A DNA stretch of 64,000 nucleotides from Deltaproteobacteria bacterium. Lineage in GTDB: Bacteria > Myxococcota_A > UBA9160 > UBA4427. Numbering within the stretch: position 1 is the stretch's first letter; each line of letters opens with the position of its first letter. Positions 1 to 9,490 of this stretch are shown here, piece after piece. The position numbers and the translations under genes were made by a program. A model generated the notes under the pieces. The model did no database searches, was not told where the DNA came from, and worked only from the letters and a program-made list of their open reading frames with translations. The stretch covers positions 1-64,000 of the forward strand of contig NZHD01000029.1 in assembly GCA_002691205.1 (NCBI GenBank), written 5' to 3'.

Positions 1-1785
1 ACCCCTTGGAAAAAAATACTCGACTGGAAGCCCCCCTTCGCAAAATGGTTCGTCGGCGCCAAAACAAACGTCAGCTACAACTGCCTTGACCGACATCTCG
101 AAGGTGAAAACGCCTGGCGACGAAACAAAGCGGCCATTATCTGGGAAGGCGAACCCGGAGATTCACGAGTCATCACCTACGCAGAGCTCCACCGTGAAGT
201 TTGCCGCTTCGCCAACGTTCTCAAAGAAAAAGGAGTCAAGAAAAAGGACCGAGTCGTCCTTTACATGCCCATGGTCCCCGAAGCCGCCGTGGCCATGTTG
301 GCCTGTACACGAATTGGAGCCACGCACAGCATTGTCTTCGGTGGCTTCTCCGCTGAGGCTTTGCGGGACCGAATTCTAGACGCGGGCGCAAAAATGGTCA
401 TCACGGCCGACGGTGGATATCGAAAAGGCGAAGCATTCGGACTCAAGACTCATGTGGACCAGGCGTTAAAGAAGAAGAATCCGGTGGAGACTGTCATCGT
501 GGTTCAGAGAACGGGTCAGAAAGTGACCATGAAACGAAAGCGAGACTGCTGGTACCATGAGGAACTGGCGCAAGCGAGTTCCGATTGCCCTCCTGCGAAG
601 CTCGATTCCGAACACCCTCTTTTCATCCTCTACACAAGCGGAACCACTGGAAAACCCAAGGGCATCCTCCACACCACAGGCGGCTATTTGACCCATGTGG
701 CCACCACCACAAAAGCTATTTTCGACATCAAAGATACGGATGTCTACTGGTGCACGGCCGATGTCGGCTGGATTACAGGCCACTCCTATGTGGTGTATGG
801 ACCCCTCGCCGCAGGCGCCACAACCGTCATGTACGAAGGGACCCCCACTCATCCAGGTCCCGATCGATGGTGGCAACTGATTGAAAAGTGGGGCGTCACG
901 ATCTTCTACACCGCACCCACCGCCATTCGCACGTTCATTCGACTCGGAGACCACCTCCCTCAGGCGCACGACCTTTCCTCGCTCCGACTCCTCGGTTCAG
1001 TCGGTGAACCCATCAACCCAGAGGCCTGGATTTGGTACAACGACGTTATCGGAGGAAAGCGCTGCCCCATCGTGGATACTTGGTGGCAAACGGAAACCGG
1101 TGGAATCATGATCTCGGCCCTCCCCAGTACGGTGGCGACCAAGCCGGGTTCGGCCACATTGCCCTTTCCCGGCATCCATGCAGACATCTTGGACGAAGAG
1201 GGGAACCAAGTGAAACCGCCTAACGGTGGCCTTCTCGCGATCCGTCACCCCTGGCCAGGAATGCTTAGAGGCATCTGGGGAGACCCTAAACGATATCGAG
1301 AAACGTATTGGAGCAAATGGAAAAACACCTATTTCCCGGGCGACGGGGCTCACCGAGACCGCCAATCCTATTACTGGATCATGGGAAGAATCGATGATGT
1401 CATGAACGTCTCGGGCCACCGCATCGGCACCATGGAGGTCGAAAGCGCTCTCGTCTCCCACAAGGATGTCGCCGAGGCCGCCGTGGTCGGAAGACCCGAT
1501 CCCATTAGCGGCACTGCGGTCGTAGCCTTTGTGACCCCTCGGATTGGGGTCCGGGACGGAGCAGCCCTCGAGAAAAGCCTCAAATCTCATGTGACTCGTG
1601 AGATTGGAGCCATTGCGCGGCCGGCCGATATTCGATTGACCCAGGCCTTGCCCAAAACACGCTCGGGGAAAATCATGCGACGCCTCTTGCGGAACATTGC
1701 TTCAGGGGAGAAGCCTAAAGGCGACACGAGTACGCTTGAGGATTTCAGTGTTCTCGCCTCACTGAGCGAGGCGGACGAAAATTAG
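1..1785 (+). CDS. acs: Acetyl-CoA synthetase (5' end cut by window)
   Basis: Acetate--CoA ligase (AMP-forming), which activates acetate to acetyl-CoA through acetyl-AMP in the cytoplasm. The frame is open from base 1, so the true start lies upstream; 594 codons are visible, while the family is about 650 residues. The adenylate-forming signature [11 protein letters not shown] is at nt 631-663. The C-terminal hinge/CoA region [20 protein letters not shown] follows at about nt 1384-1443. The motif [11 protein letters not shown] near nt 1651-1683 carries the catalytic Lys that Pat-type acetyltransferases acetylate in known Acs enzymes. Sequence before the first internal Met (nt 265) is typical Acs ([20 protein letters not shown]), so the gene does not start there. 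A convergent phosphatase gene follows after 51 bp; no clear terminator is seen between them. Confidence 0.97.
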   Translation, partial: TPWKKILDWKPPFAKWFVGAKTNVSYNCLDRHLEGENAWRRNKAAIIWEGEPGDSRVITYAELHREVCRFANVLKEKGVKKKDRVVLYMPMVPEAAVAMLACTRIGATHSIVFGGFSAEALRDRILDAGAKMVITADGGYRKGEAFGLKTHVDQALKKKNPVETVIVVQRTGQKVTMKRKRDCWYHEELAQASSDCPPAKLDSEHPLFILYTSGTTGKPKGILHTTGGYLTHVATTTKAIFDIKDTDVYWCTADVGWITGHSYVVYGPLAAGATTVMYEGTPTHPGPDRWWQLIEKWGVTIFYTAPTAIRTFIRLGDHLPQAHDLSSLRLLGSVGEPINPEAWIWYNDVIGGKRCPIVDTWWQTETGGIMISALPSTVATKPGSATLPFPGIHADILDEEGNQVKPPNGGLLAIRHPWPGMLRGIWGDPKRYRETYWSKWKNTYFPGDGAHRDRQSYYWIMGRIDDVMNVSGHRIGTMEVESALVSHKDVAEAAVVGRPDPISGTAVVAFVTPRIGVRDGAALEKSLKSHVTREIGAIARPADIRLTQALPKTRSGKIMRRLLRNIASGEKPKGDTSTLEDFSVLASLSEADEN

Positions 1786-1836
1786 CCCATATCCAAAACG
1801 GAGCCGATCTCGTTCTGCACTCGATTTGATGGAAGC

Positions 1837-2424
1837 TTAACGGCCGGAGAAATCCTCTCGCATACTCCAAGAACCGTTTGGTTTCCGCTGAACCGAAATC
1901 AACTCTCCTAGGTCTGGAACGGCATCCGGAAGGGTTTCGTGGGTGAGTGTCTCAGCGAGATGGCGAACAACACCCTTATGAGCCACGACAAGAACAGATT
2001 CAGCCGAAAGGGCCAGTAGCCGCTCAAGACCCTCTCGAATGCGCCTTTGGAAATCATCCTGAGGCTCGCCTTCTGGGAACTCAAATCCAGGCGCTCGGGC
2101 CTGCCAATCGGAATGGAGGTCTGGGTCGCATGCCTCGATCTCCTCTCGCGTGAGCCCCTCCCAGCGACCAAAATGAATTTCTTTGAACGCCGGTTCAATC
2201 TCAATCGAAGCCCGAGGAAGCAGAACCGTCGCCGTCTGCCAGGCCCTACACAAAGGGCTCGAAACCACACAATCGACTTCGAAGGGCAAAGTCCCCACGA
2301 GCCTTTCCGCCTGAACTCGACCTGCTCGGGAGAGAGCCACATCATTATTTCCATGATATCGAATACTTGAATCGCCCACCGTCTCACCGTGGCGAACCAA
2401 TATGAAGCGAGAAACGTCTGACAT
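1837..2424 (-). CDS. Histidine phosphatase superfamily protein (phosphoglycerate-mutase-like)
   Basis: Member of the branch-1 histidine phosphatases (GpmB/CobC-like), 195 aa. The RHGET box is at residues 11-15, with His12 as the expected phospho-acceptor. The second-half motifs FGRWEGLT (near residue 90) and VAHKGVVRHL (near 147) supply the other catalytic His and the acid residue. The length is normal for alpha-ribazole phosphatase or small phosphatases of unknown substrate. No cobalamin genes lie nearby, so a CobC role is not supported by context and the substrate is unknown. The gene stands alone, convergent with acs and divergent from the M23 peptidase gene. Confidence 0.85.
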   Translation of the reverse strand: MSDVSRFILVRHGETVGDSSIRYHGNNDVALSRAGRVQAERLVGTLPFEVDCVVSSPLCRAWQTATVLLPRASIEIEPAFKEIHFGRWEGLTREEIEACDPDLHSDWQARAPGFEFPEGEPQDDFQRRIREGLERLLALSAESVLVVAHKGVVRHLAETLTHETLPDAVPDLGELISVQRKPNGSWSMREDFSGR

Positions 2425-2623
2425 AAGAAATGATCTCCATCTGTATCAAAAGAGCATCGAAGAGAGAGATCCAAACGTCAACGTGAGTTGTCTAAATTTT
2501 GAAGTGAACTCAAAACCGGCTGCGACTTTTCCCAGCCGTCCATCTAAACCTCTAAGCCTTGAGGATTCGACGTCAAATGAGACGAATTTTGTTAAGCTCC
2601 ACCGAACGTAAACAGGGGGTACT

Positions 2624-3970
2624 GTGAAGACAAGCTTTTGGCTTTCTATGATTGGACTGGCCATCGCGGCTGTCGCAGTCTGGTTCGTTCTACATCGATT
2701 TGAAGGCCAACCCCCGTTCGTCGAGACCCCAGACCAGATCATTCTGGGACAGAGCCCTCAATCGATTCAGATTCGCCTTCAGGATGAGGAGTCAGGCATC
2801 CGCAGCGCCAGTATCCGTCTCCTCCATGGGGCCGGCTCGGTGAGTCTGCTTGAAGAGGCTTACCCGGGCGATCTCCTCCAAGGCGGACTCAAATCAAGTA
2901 AAGACCGTACGCTTTCTTTAGACCTTGAATCATCCAGCGGATTAGCACCGGACGGACAGGCCACTCTCGTCCTCCAAATCCGAGACTGGTCTTGGAGGGA
3001 CGGATTTGCGGGCAACCGCACCGAAATCAGCATTCCCGTGCTCATTGATACCCGTCCGCCCACCATCGATATAGAGAGCGGAATCACTTATGTGAGACGA
3101 GGAGGTTCTGGAGCCGCAGTCTACCGAATTGAAGAAGCCGATACCCTTGATGGAGTCCGAGTCGGAGCTTCTTTCTTCCCAGGCTACCCACATCCATCCG
3201 GCGAACCCGGTCAGAGGGTCTCTATTTTCGCAGTGCCTGTACAAACACAAGACGCCTCGAACATCGAAGTCGTCGCCTGGGATCTAGCGGGCAATGAAGG
3301 CGTCGCGCGTTTCCCCGCCAAAATTCTTAATCGCGCGTTTCGCGAGAGCAGCATCTCCATCGATAAAAATTTCATCCAAAGAGTGGCGTTCCCTCTTGCT
3401 CAAGAAGCCGGTCTTGGCGACAGCGATCCAGCGGAAACCTTTCGGCAGGTGAATGAAAAACTTCGGTCACTCAATGAAGTTCAAATTCGGGAAAGTGTGG
3501 TGGAGTCTGGTCAATCCGCGCCTCTTTGGGAAGGTGCCTTCAAACAACTTAGAGGTTCGAAGGTCACTAGCCGCTTCGCTGAAGACCGGAGTTACACCCT
3601 CAACGGCGAGACGATCTCAAAGGCTCGCCATTATGGATTCGATCTTGCTTCCACCGCGAGGGCACCCATTACCGCCTCAGCAGCGGGCGTCGTCGCCTAT
3701 GCGAGCCCATTGGGCATCTATGGAGATTGCGTCATCATCGACCACGGCTTAGGGGTGGCTTCCCTTTATGGGCACCTCTCCAGCCTTGACGTCAAAGTGG
3801 GAGAATTCGTCGAAGCCGGACAAATTCTGGGGCGATCGGGAAGTACGGGGTTAGCCGGGGGCGACCACCTGCACTTTGCCATTCTCGTTGGTAACGAATA
3901 CGTCGACCCCCTCGAATGGTGGGATCCCAAATGGCTGCGCAGCCACATCGACGTTCGGCTCGAGAATTAA
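2624..3970 (+). CDS. Membrane-anchored M23 family peptidase
   Basis: Probable peptidoglycan endopeptidase of the LytM/M23 family, 448 aa, GTG start. One N-terminal membrane segment (about residues 5-23) anchors it with the rest in the periplasm. The middle (about 35-240) looks like beta-rich, Ig-like material. The C-terminal domain (about 330-435) has the M23 zinc motifs HYGFD (HxxxD) and DHLHFAIL (HxH), so it looks catalytically competent. First gene of a plus-strand run; sfsA starts inside its 3' end. A purine-rich GGGGG lies 4-8 bases before the start. Cell-wall remodelling during growth or division is the family role; the exact cut is not known. Confidence 0.88.
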   Translation: MKTSFWLSMIGLAIAAVAVWFVLHRFEGQPPFVETPDQIILGQSPQSIQIRLQDEESGIRSASIRLLHGAGSVSLLEEAYPGDLLQGGLKSSKDRTLSLDLESSSGLAPDGQATLVLQIRDWSWRDGFAGNRTEISIPVLIDTRPPTIDIESGITYVRRGGSGAAVYRIEEADTLDGVRVGASFFPGYPHPSGEPGQRVSIFAVPVQTQDASNIEVVAWDLAGNEGVARFPAKILNRAFRESSISIDKNFIQRVAFPLAQEAGLGDSDPAETFRQVNEKLRSLNEVQIRESVVESGQSAPLWEGAFKQLRGSKVTSRFAEDRSYTLNGETISKARHYGFDLASTARAPITASAAGVVAYASPLGIYGDCVIIDHGLGVASLYGHLSSLDVKVGEFVEAGQILGRSGSTGLAGGDHLHFAILVGNEYVDPLEWWDPKWLRSHIDVRLEN

Positions 3971-4683
3971 AAACAGCGAGCGTTCCGTTAAAGGCAGATC
4001 TTTGTGGGCGGCTCATTCGGCGCTACAAACGATTTTTGGCCGACGTTGAATTGACGTCCGGGAAAATCATCACGGTCCACTGCCCCAACCCTGGATCGAT
4101 GCGAGGTACAAATCGACCCGGGTCCCTGGTGCGCTGTTCAACCAGCGACAATCCAAAGAGAAAGTTGAAGCACACCCTCGAAATGATTCGCGTGGGCCGA
4201 ATCTGGGTGGGGCTGCATACGCTTCGAGCTAATCAAATCGCAGCTCGCGCCCTTGCTCTGGGTGTGATCCCAAGTCTTGAGGGCTACTCTCACATTGAGC
4301 CTGAAGTCGTAGCGGGGGCCGGCTCGCGACTCGATTTCAGACTCACTGATCATCCAAAAGATCCTCGGCCAACGTGGGTTGAAGTGAAGAGTGTGACCAT
4401 GTCACAGGGAACCACAGGCTTGTTTCCAGATTCAGTCAGCAAAAGAGCCAAACGACATCTCGAAACACTGGCCCAGAAGGTGAGCGACGGTGATCGAGCC
4501 ATTCTGCTCTACGTTGTCCAACGTGCGGACTGCGTCACTGTAAAAGCGGCACATGAAATCGACCCGGCTTATGCCGAAGCCCTCAAGAACGCAGCTTCAT
4601 TAGGAGTTGAAATTCAAGCTGTGAGCGCGCGGGTGCGGTCCACAGAAATACGGTTGGAAAAAACTCTACCCGTCGTGGTATGA
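3931..4683 (+). CDS. sfsA: SfsA family nuclease-like protein
   Basis: SfsA homologue, about 250 aa against 234 in E. coli. SfsA was named for sugar-fermentation stimulation and is now usually regarded as a DNA-binding, nuclease-like protein. Family signatures are LIRRYKRFLADVEL, HCPNPGSMRG, the RLDFRL core with the following WVEVKSVT (PD-(D/E)xK-like Asp, Glu and Lys) and LFPDSVSKRAKRHLETL. The ORF runs back to an ATG at 3916; the ATG at 3931 is chosen here, but neither has a good ribosome-binding site. The start overlaps the end of the M23 gene, suggesting translational coupling. mutY follows after 7 bp. Confidence 0.92.
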   Translation: MAAQPHRRSARELKTASVPLKADLCGRLIRRYKRFLADVELTSGKIITVHCPNPGSMRGTNRPGSLVRCSTSDNPKRKLKHTLEMIRVGRIWVGLHTLRANQIAARALALGVIPSLEGYSHIEPEVVAGAGSRLDFRLTDHPKDPRPTWVEVKSVTMSQGTTGLFPDSVSKRAKRHLETLAQKVSDGDRAILLYVVQRADCVTVKAAHEIDPAYAEALKNAASLGVEIQAVSARVRSTEIRLEKTLPVVV

Positions 4684-4690
4684 ACCCTAT

Positions 4691-5845
4691 ATGCCGTCTC
4701 TTTCGGAAATCTCAGATGCGCGCGTCTCAACAGTCCGTAGACGTCTTTTGTCATGGTATGACGAGTACAGACGCGACCTCCCATGGAGAAAAACAAAAGA
4801 CCCTTTTGCCATTTGGATCTCCGAATCCATGTTGCAACAAACTCGAGTGGACACCGTTATCCCCTACTACGAACGGTTTCTCGATCGATTTCCCACTGTC
4901 GATCAACTGGCTGATGCCGAACTTGAAGACGTCTACGGTCTATGGACTGGACTCGGCTACTACTCGAGGGCCCGCAACCTACATTCGGCTGCTCAAACCA
5001 TCGTAAATGAACATGCGGGACAACTTCCCAATACGGTGAAAGACCTTCGGAAGCTCAAGGGAATCGGCCCCTATACAGCCGGCGCGGTGGCCTCAATCGC
5101 ATTCAACAAAGAGGAACCCCTGGTCGACGGAAACGTGATCCGAGTGCTCACGCGTTGGCTAGATTGGCGCGAAGACGTCAGTACGAAGCCTGTTTTAGAT
5201 ACGCTCTGGAAATGGGCTGGTCGACTCGTTAAAGGGGAGAGACCCGGCGATTTCAATCAAGCTCTCATGGAATTAGGAGCAACCGTCTGCACACCGAGAG
5301 CGCCTCGATGCTTGATCTGTCCGATCCAGCGAAGTTGTCTCGGCCGACAAGCCGGCGATCCTGAATCGATCCCTTTCAAACCTAAAAAAAAGCGTGCTCA
5401 ATCTGTACAAGGTGTGGCCGTATGGATTGAACGCAAGGGGAAAGGTTTAGCCGTGCGAAGGCCGGAAGGAGGCCTTCTGGGTGGCATGTGGGAACTGCCC
5501 GGCGGAACCCTCGAAACGAACGAGAACATTGAAGCGGGTCTCCGAAGATGTCTCCATGAGTCACTTTCACTCAAGTTGGGCCACCTAAAGGCCATGGGAC
5601 AAATCGAACACCTCTTTAGCCATCGCCGCCTCAAGCTCCATATTTTTCAAGCACACGCATTCGAGGGCCGGATTCGGCGTCATGAAATTGCCGAACACCG
5701 TTGGCTGTCTCCAGAACGCATGGCGGAACTCCCTCAGGGCGGCCCCACCCGAAAGGCTCTCGCCCTTTTGGGCAAGACCTCGCATGAAAGTCCTCGATCT
5801 CGCCTGAAATCAGAGCGCCAAAATCAGAAAAGTCTTGAGCCATGA
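4691..5845 (+). CDS. mutY: A/G-specific adenine DNA glycosylase
   Basis: Removes adenine mispaired with 8-oxoguanine in base-excision repair. 384 aa, normal for MutY. The catalytic Glu45 lies in ISESMLQQT. The helix-hairpin-helix LKGIGPYTAG is at residues 122-131, and the catalytic Asp146 is in VDGNVIRVLTR. The [4Fe-4S] ligands C200, C207, C210 and C216 have the classical C-x6-C-x2-C-x5-C spacing. The C-terminal half (about 235-365) is the NUDIX-like domain that recognises 8-oxoG (GGMWELPGG). Its stop overlaps the start of the Smr gene by ATGA. Confidence 0.97.
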   Translation: MPSLSEISDARVSTVRRRLLSWYDEYRRDLPWRKTKDPFAIWISESMLQQTRVDTVIPYYERFLDRFPTVDQLADAELEDVYGLWTGLGYYSRARNLHSAAQTIVNEHAGQLPNTVKDLRKLKGIGPYTAGAVASIAFNKEEPLVDGNVIRVLTRWLDWREDVSTKPVLDTLWKWAGRLVKGERPGDFNQALMELGATVCTPRAPRCLICPIQRSCLGRQAGDPESIPFKPKKKRAQSVQGVAVWIERKGKGLAVRRPEGGLLGGMWELPGGTLETNENIEAGLRRCLHESLSLKLGHLKAMGQIEHLFSHRRLKLHIFQAHAFEGRIRRHEIAEHRWLSPERMAELPQGGPTRKALALLGKTSHESPRSRLKSERQNQKSLEP

Positions 5846-6438
5846 CTGTTCCGCCTAAAAAAGAAAACGGGAGAACCCCATCCAAAAAATCTTCCCAAGA
5901 CAAACCGCCTAATAGCGATTCATTTGCCCACCACACCGAGAAAATGGGCGATGTCACTCCGCTTGGCCCTGATAACCGACGCAACCCATCCCAACATCGA
6001 ACTTCTTTCACACAAAAGCCCAGCTCCCAAAAGCCAAATCCAGCCCCTCTAAACTTTCCTGAAGAAGAAGAGCCACTGCTCGCTCGTCGATCCCATGTCC
6101 GACGGAATCGTTTCAAACATCTCAGAGCGGGGAAAATACGACCGCAACGAGAACTCGATTTACACGGCTCCGAACGTGGCTTGGCTAAGACACTTTTAAT
6201 CTCCAGTATCAAAGACGCCGCTCATTCAGGCGTTGAATGCATACTTGTGATTCACGGACAGGGAAGGCATTCCCAAGGAGGCGAAGCTATTTTGCGGACG
6301 GCCCTTCCGTCCTGGCTCACGAATCCCGAACTCCAAGAGTACGTCCTCGCCATCTCGCCCGCACAGCCTGAAGACGGTGGCCGAGGGGCCGTCTATATTC
6401 TTCTTGCACAAAATCAAAACCCCAATCTGATAAAATAG
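5842..6438 (+). CDS. Smr domain protein
   Basis: 198 aa. The N-terminal 90 residues are polar, low-complexity and probably disordered. The C-terminal half is an Smr (MutS2 C-terminal-like) domain with the LDLHG motif at about residues 109-113 and the VIHGQGRHS motif near 139, as expected for Smr nucleases. No MutS part is present, so this is a stand-alone Smr protein of the YdaL/SmrA/SmrB kind. Family members act as nucleases on RNA or branched DNA; the substrate here is unknown. It overlaps mutY by 4 bases, so the two are probably translationally coupled. Confidence 0.85.
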   Translation: MTVPPKKENGRTPSKKSSQDKPPNSDSFAHHTEKMGDVTPLGPDNRRNPSQHRTSFTQKPSSQKPNPAPLNFPEEEEPLLARRSHVRRNRFKHLRAGKIRPQRELDLHGSERGLAKTLLISSIKDAAHSGVECILVIHGQGRHSQGGEAILRTALPSWLTNPELQEYVLAISPAQPEDGGRGAVYILLAQNQNPNLIK

Positions 6439-6485
6439 ACCCGAGCTAAAGAGTCGCCCCACCGCGAATAGAGCAGGTTCCCACG

Positions 6486-7814
6486 ATGCCGGAATCCAAT
6501 GCCCAGGAAGATGAAGCAAAGATTCAAAAAATCGCTGCGGCCGTTCAAACGGCCGGCGGGCGCGCACTCATTGTTGGAGGCTCTGTCCGTGACCAACAAC
6601 TGGGACGCCCCTCACGAGACATTGATATCGAGGTGCTTGGCCTCGACCTGAACCAACTCGAAAAGGCCCTCTCCGACCTTGGTCGAACACATCGTGTCGG
6701 ACGGGATTTTAAGGTCCTTAAACTCTCAGGACTCGAAATTGATCTCTCCGTTGCAGAGCAAACCGATCTCAGTTTTGAGGAGGCCGCCCTTCGAAGAGAC
6801 TTAACGATCAACAGTATGGGGTTGGACCCCATCACCGGAGAACTCCTCGACCCTCACTCCGGTCAATCGGATCTTAAAAAAGGGATCCTTCGCGCGACTG
6901 ACCCCAAGCGATTTGGTGAAGATCCGCTCCGAATTCTTCGCGTGGCTCGAATGGCCTCCGAATTCAAAATGACTGTGGACCACGACCTTCGTCGTCTCTG
7001 CGAAAAACAAGATTTAAAAGACGTCGCGGTTGAACGTATCTTTTCTGAACTCTCAAAACTCCTGATTGAGACCGGAGAGCCTTCGCGAGGACTCCATTTT
7101 CTTGAAGAAACGAAAGCCTTACGTTTCTTCCCCGAACTCGATGCCTTGCGAGGAGTCCCCCAAGATCCTGAGTGGCATCCAGAAGGAGACGTCTGGATTC
7201 ACACAACACTGAGTGTCGATTGCGCTGCCCAAATCGATAAAAATGAGCGTGAAGCGCCTCCCCTAATGTGGTCCGCACTTTGTCATGACCTCGGAAAATC
7301 CGAACAAACAACAGAGGTTGATGGTCGAATTCGGTCTATTGGGCACGATCGTAAAAGCGCAGAAATCAGTCAAAGGTTCCTGGAGCGATTGTGCGCGCCC
7401 AACGAACTCAACCGCCAGGTGGCCGCCCTTGTCCGTGACCACCTGGCGCCCGCTCTTTTCGTCTCAAACCCAGCGGGACCCCGAGGCTACCGACGCCTGG
7501 CACGCCGACTGGGCTCCTCCGGTGTGAATTTGCAGTTGCTTGAAAAACTCGCTCGTGCCGATCACTGGGGGCGGACCACAAACGACGCTCAAAAGCGCAT
7601 ATTCCCGGCCGGGGATCAATTCCTTGAGCAGGCCCACACTTTCTCTGTCGCACTGCAACCCATTCCGGATGCAGTGCACGGTCGGCACCTCATCGCCCAC
7701 GGCTTACAGCCTGGGAAAAAATTTGGGGAAATTCTAGACCGTTGCCGTGCCATCCAAGATGAAACAGGAGAAACGGACCCTCAGGTCATTCTCAATCAAG
7801 TCTTGCCTTCATGA
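6486..7814 (+). CDS. cca: CCA-adding tRNA nucleotidyltransferase / poly(A) polymerase family with HD domain
   Basis: Class II nucleotidyltransferase that builds or repairs the 3' CCA of tRNA, 442 aa. The active-site motif LIVGGSVRDQQLGRPSRDID (about residues 27-46) includes the GG and the DxD metal ligands. RRDLTINSMGLD and the flexible-loop region DPLRILRVARMAS follow, and an HD phosphohydrolase motif (CHDLGKSE) sits near residue 266. The HD domain places it with E. coli-like or related enzymes that may carry phosphatase or phosphodiesterase activity. The window's only tRNA encodes its CCA, which points to repair there. It is last in the plus-strand run that starts at the M23 gene. Confidence 0.93.
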   Translation: MPESNAQEDEAKIQKIAAAVQTAGGRALIVGGSVRDQQLGRPSRDIDIEVLGLDLNQLEKALSDLGRTHRVGRDFKVLKLSGLEIDLSVAEQTDLSFEEAALRRDLTINSMGLDPITGELLDPHSGQSDLKKGILRATDPKRFGEDPLRILRVARMASEFKMTVDHDLRRLCEKQDLKDVAVERIFSELSKLLIETGEPSRGLHFLEETKALRFFPELDALRGVPQDPEWHPEGDVWIHTTLSVDCAAQIDKNEREAPPLMWSALCHDLGKSEQTTEVDGRIRSIGHDRKSAEISQRFLERLCAPNELNRQVAALVRDHLAPALFVSNPAGPRGYRRLARRLGSSGVNLQLLEKLARADHWGRTTNDAQKRIFPAGDQFLEQAHTFSVALQPIPDAVHGRHLIAHGLQPGKKFGEILDRCRAIQDETGETDPQVILNQVLPS

Positions 7815-7834
7815 TCTATGAATCCATGAGTCAA

Positions 7835-8149
7835 TTACGCCCATTCTAAGCCGTAATCAATCATAATCTCGGAGCCCGGCTGAATGTTGCGGATCGCATA
7901 GAGATCGAAGCCCCAGAATTCTGCATTCGGGTCCTGTGCATGATTCAAGAACCGAAAAAGATTTTGACCTCTGACCCCCACTTCCCGTCCGGCTTCATCA
8001 GTCACCCATAAAACATGCATTCCATCTTGCTTCGTTTCTGTCCCTTCGAAAGTTCCTATATAAGCGCCTTTTCGAAAACGACACCGGGCATAGACACCCC
8101 GGCCATGGACAGGACTCCGCCTGACTTCGACTCGAAGGGGGTCAACCAT
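7835..8149 (-). CDS. Small SET-domain protein
   Basis: 104-aa protein consisting only of a SET domain. Visible SET elements are the N-terminal SPVHGRGVYA (binding region for S-adenosylmethionine), RFLNHAQDPNAEF (the NHxxxPN motif) and GSEIMIDYGLEW (the GEELTxDY-like motif with the catalytic Tyr). Bacterial stand-alone SET proteins are putative lysine methyltransferases with mostly unknown targets. The frame extends to a TTG at 8173, but the ATG at 8149 sits immediately before the conserved region and is preferred; neither start has a clear Shine-Dalgarno sequence. Convergent with cca (20 bp gap). Confidence 0.78.
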   Translation of the reverse strand: MVDPLRVEVRRSPVHGRGVYARCRFRKGAYIGTFEGTETKQDGMHVLWVTDEAGREVGVRGQNLFRFLNHAQDPNAEFWGFDLYAIRNIQPGSEIMIDYGLEWA

Positions 8150-8294
8150 GATCGAAAGAAAAGAGACCGTCAAAAAATAAATACATTTTAAAACTCCACT
8201 TCAACTATCCAGATCCAAAATAGACGGTCACGACTAAGACAACGAGACCATTCAATCTCGGCTCCCTCTGCAAATCATTCAGGCTCGTTGGACA

Positions 8295-9311
8295 TCAATC
8301 TAGGGTGCTCTCGGCGTTGGCCGGCTGAACACGAGCCAACTTCAAAACATCTTCAAAATCGCGAGGCAACGGGGACTCAGCCTGAATTTCCTCGAAGCAA
8401 ACTTTTTGCGCATGAAGCATTTGCCGCTCAGCCCCTAAAAGTCGAGGGATCGCGCCGTAACGCGTATCGCCAACAACGGGATGACCGAGATGAGCCAGGG
8501 TCGCTCGAATCTGATGAAGAAATCCCGTCAACGGGCGAACCTCAACCAGACTGGTCTCTGCCAGTCGCTCCAAGACGACGACGTGCTGATGAGTTTCACG
8601 AGCTCGGCCTCGGGCCCGGTCCGCGTCCGTGGCGACGCGCACACGAGCCGGTCGATGCCGAGACACCGAGAGCCAAAGGTCCATCTCCTCTCCGCTCAAG
8701 TCCCAGTCGGGCCGGCCTTGAACCAGAGCCAAATACACCTTTTCAACGCGATGCTCATGAAAGGCCGTCCTTAATCTCTGCCAAGGCGCCTCCTCGGTAG
8801 CGATCAAAAGAGCCCCCGAGGTGTCCACATCCAGGCGGTGGACGATACCGCTCCGAAGCCCTCCCTCTCCCACGCCATGAATGCCCGGCGAAAGGGCCGC
8901 GACGTGCGAAAGGGCCGTCCCGGGCTCGCCTTCATCCAGGGGGTGAACCGGCATCCCAGCAGGCTTGTCCAGGGCCACCCAACCTGGCCCTTTTGCCAAA
9001 ATAGCCGGGGGGGACTCCTCCGGTGAAGCCAAAACAGCTCTCTGGTCGGCCACAGCGCGAAAAGCACCGACTTCCAAGATGCCGGCCGATGGAAGAGACA
9101 TCCCTTTGTCCCCCAGAGAAAGCGCGCGGCCATCCAAACTTACGGCTCCGGATTCAAGCAGCCGGCGCACCTGAGCCCTTGAAAGCGCCAATTCAGTGGC
9201 CAAATAGAGATCCAAGCGCGAGCCAACGCCTGCCCCCCCCAGACGCAAAAGCCGAGATTTTCCAGCCTCCTGAGACTGAACTCCATCCGGCCCGCCGGGT
9301 TCTTTCTTCAC
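8295..9311 (-). CDS. RluA-family pseudouridine synthase
   Basis: 338 aa, GTG start with AGGAG five bases upstream. An S4-like RNA-binding segment (LSRAQVRRLLESGAVSLDG) lies near residues 44-62. The RluA catalytic motif HRLDVDTSGALLIA contains the nucleophilic Asp, and the conserved GFLHQIRATLAHLGHPVVGD follows. It converts a specific uridine in rRNA or tRNA to pseudouridine. This is the second RluA-type gene in the window; the one at 33.6-34.6 kb matches RluD better. The site modified here cannot be told from sequence. Confidence 0.88.
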   Translation of the reverse strand: MKKEPGGPDGVQSQEAGKSRLLRLGGAGVGSRLDLYLATELALSRAQVRRLLESGAVSLDGRALSLGDKGMSLPSAGILEVGAFRAVADQRAVLASPEESPPAILAKGPGWVALDKPAGMPVHPLDEGEPGTALSHVAALSPGIHGVGEGGLRSGIVHRLDVDTSGALLIATEEAPWQRLRTAFHEHRVEKVYLALVQGRPDWDLSGEEMDLWLSVSRHRPARVRVATDADRARGRARETHQHVVVLERLAETSLVEVRPLTGFLHQIRATLAHLGHPVVGDTRYGAIPRLLGAERQMLHAQKVCFEEIQAESPLPRDFEDVLKLARVQPANAESTLD

Positions 9312-9490
9312 GTGGTCTCCTCAAATTTCGTGGGAGCCCCGAGTGTAGCGGGCCCCGCTCGACAGCCGATCCGCCTCTCGGTTACCCTACCGGTTCTGTT
9401 CATGCCCCAGGCCATCTGGACGAAAAGCTGACAAAAACCGTGCGTGAACAAGGCGAAAGGCGAGAAAGTGCCCGGCCATAGGTCAAAACC

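Noticed and set aside
466-969. 167-codon open frame antisense to acs
   Set aside because: It lies entirely over the conserved adenylation region of acs, has no ribosome-binding site and no family resemblance; it is a shadow frame.
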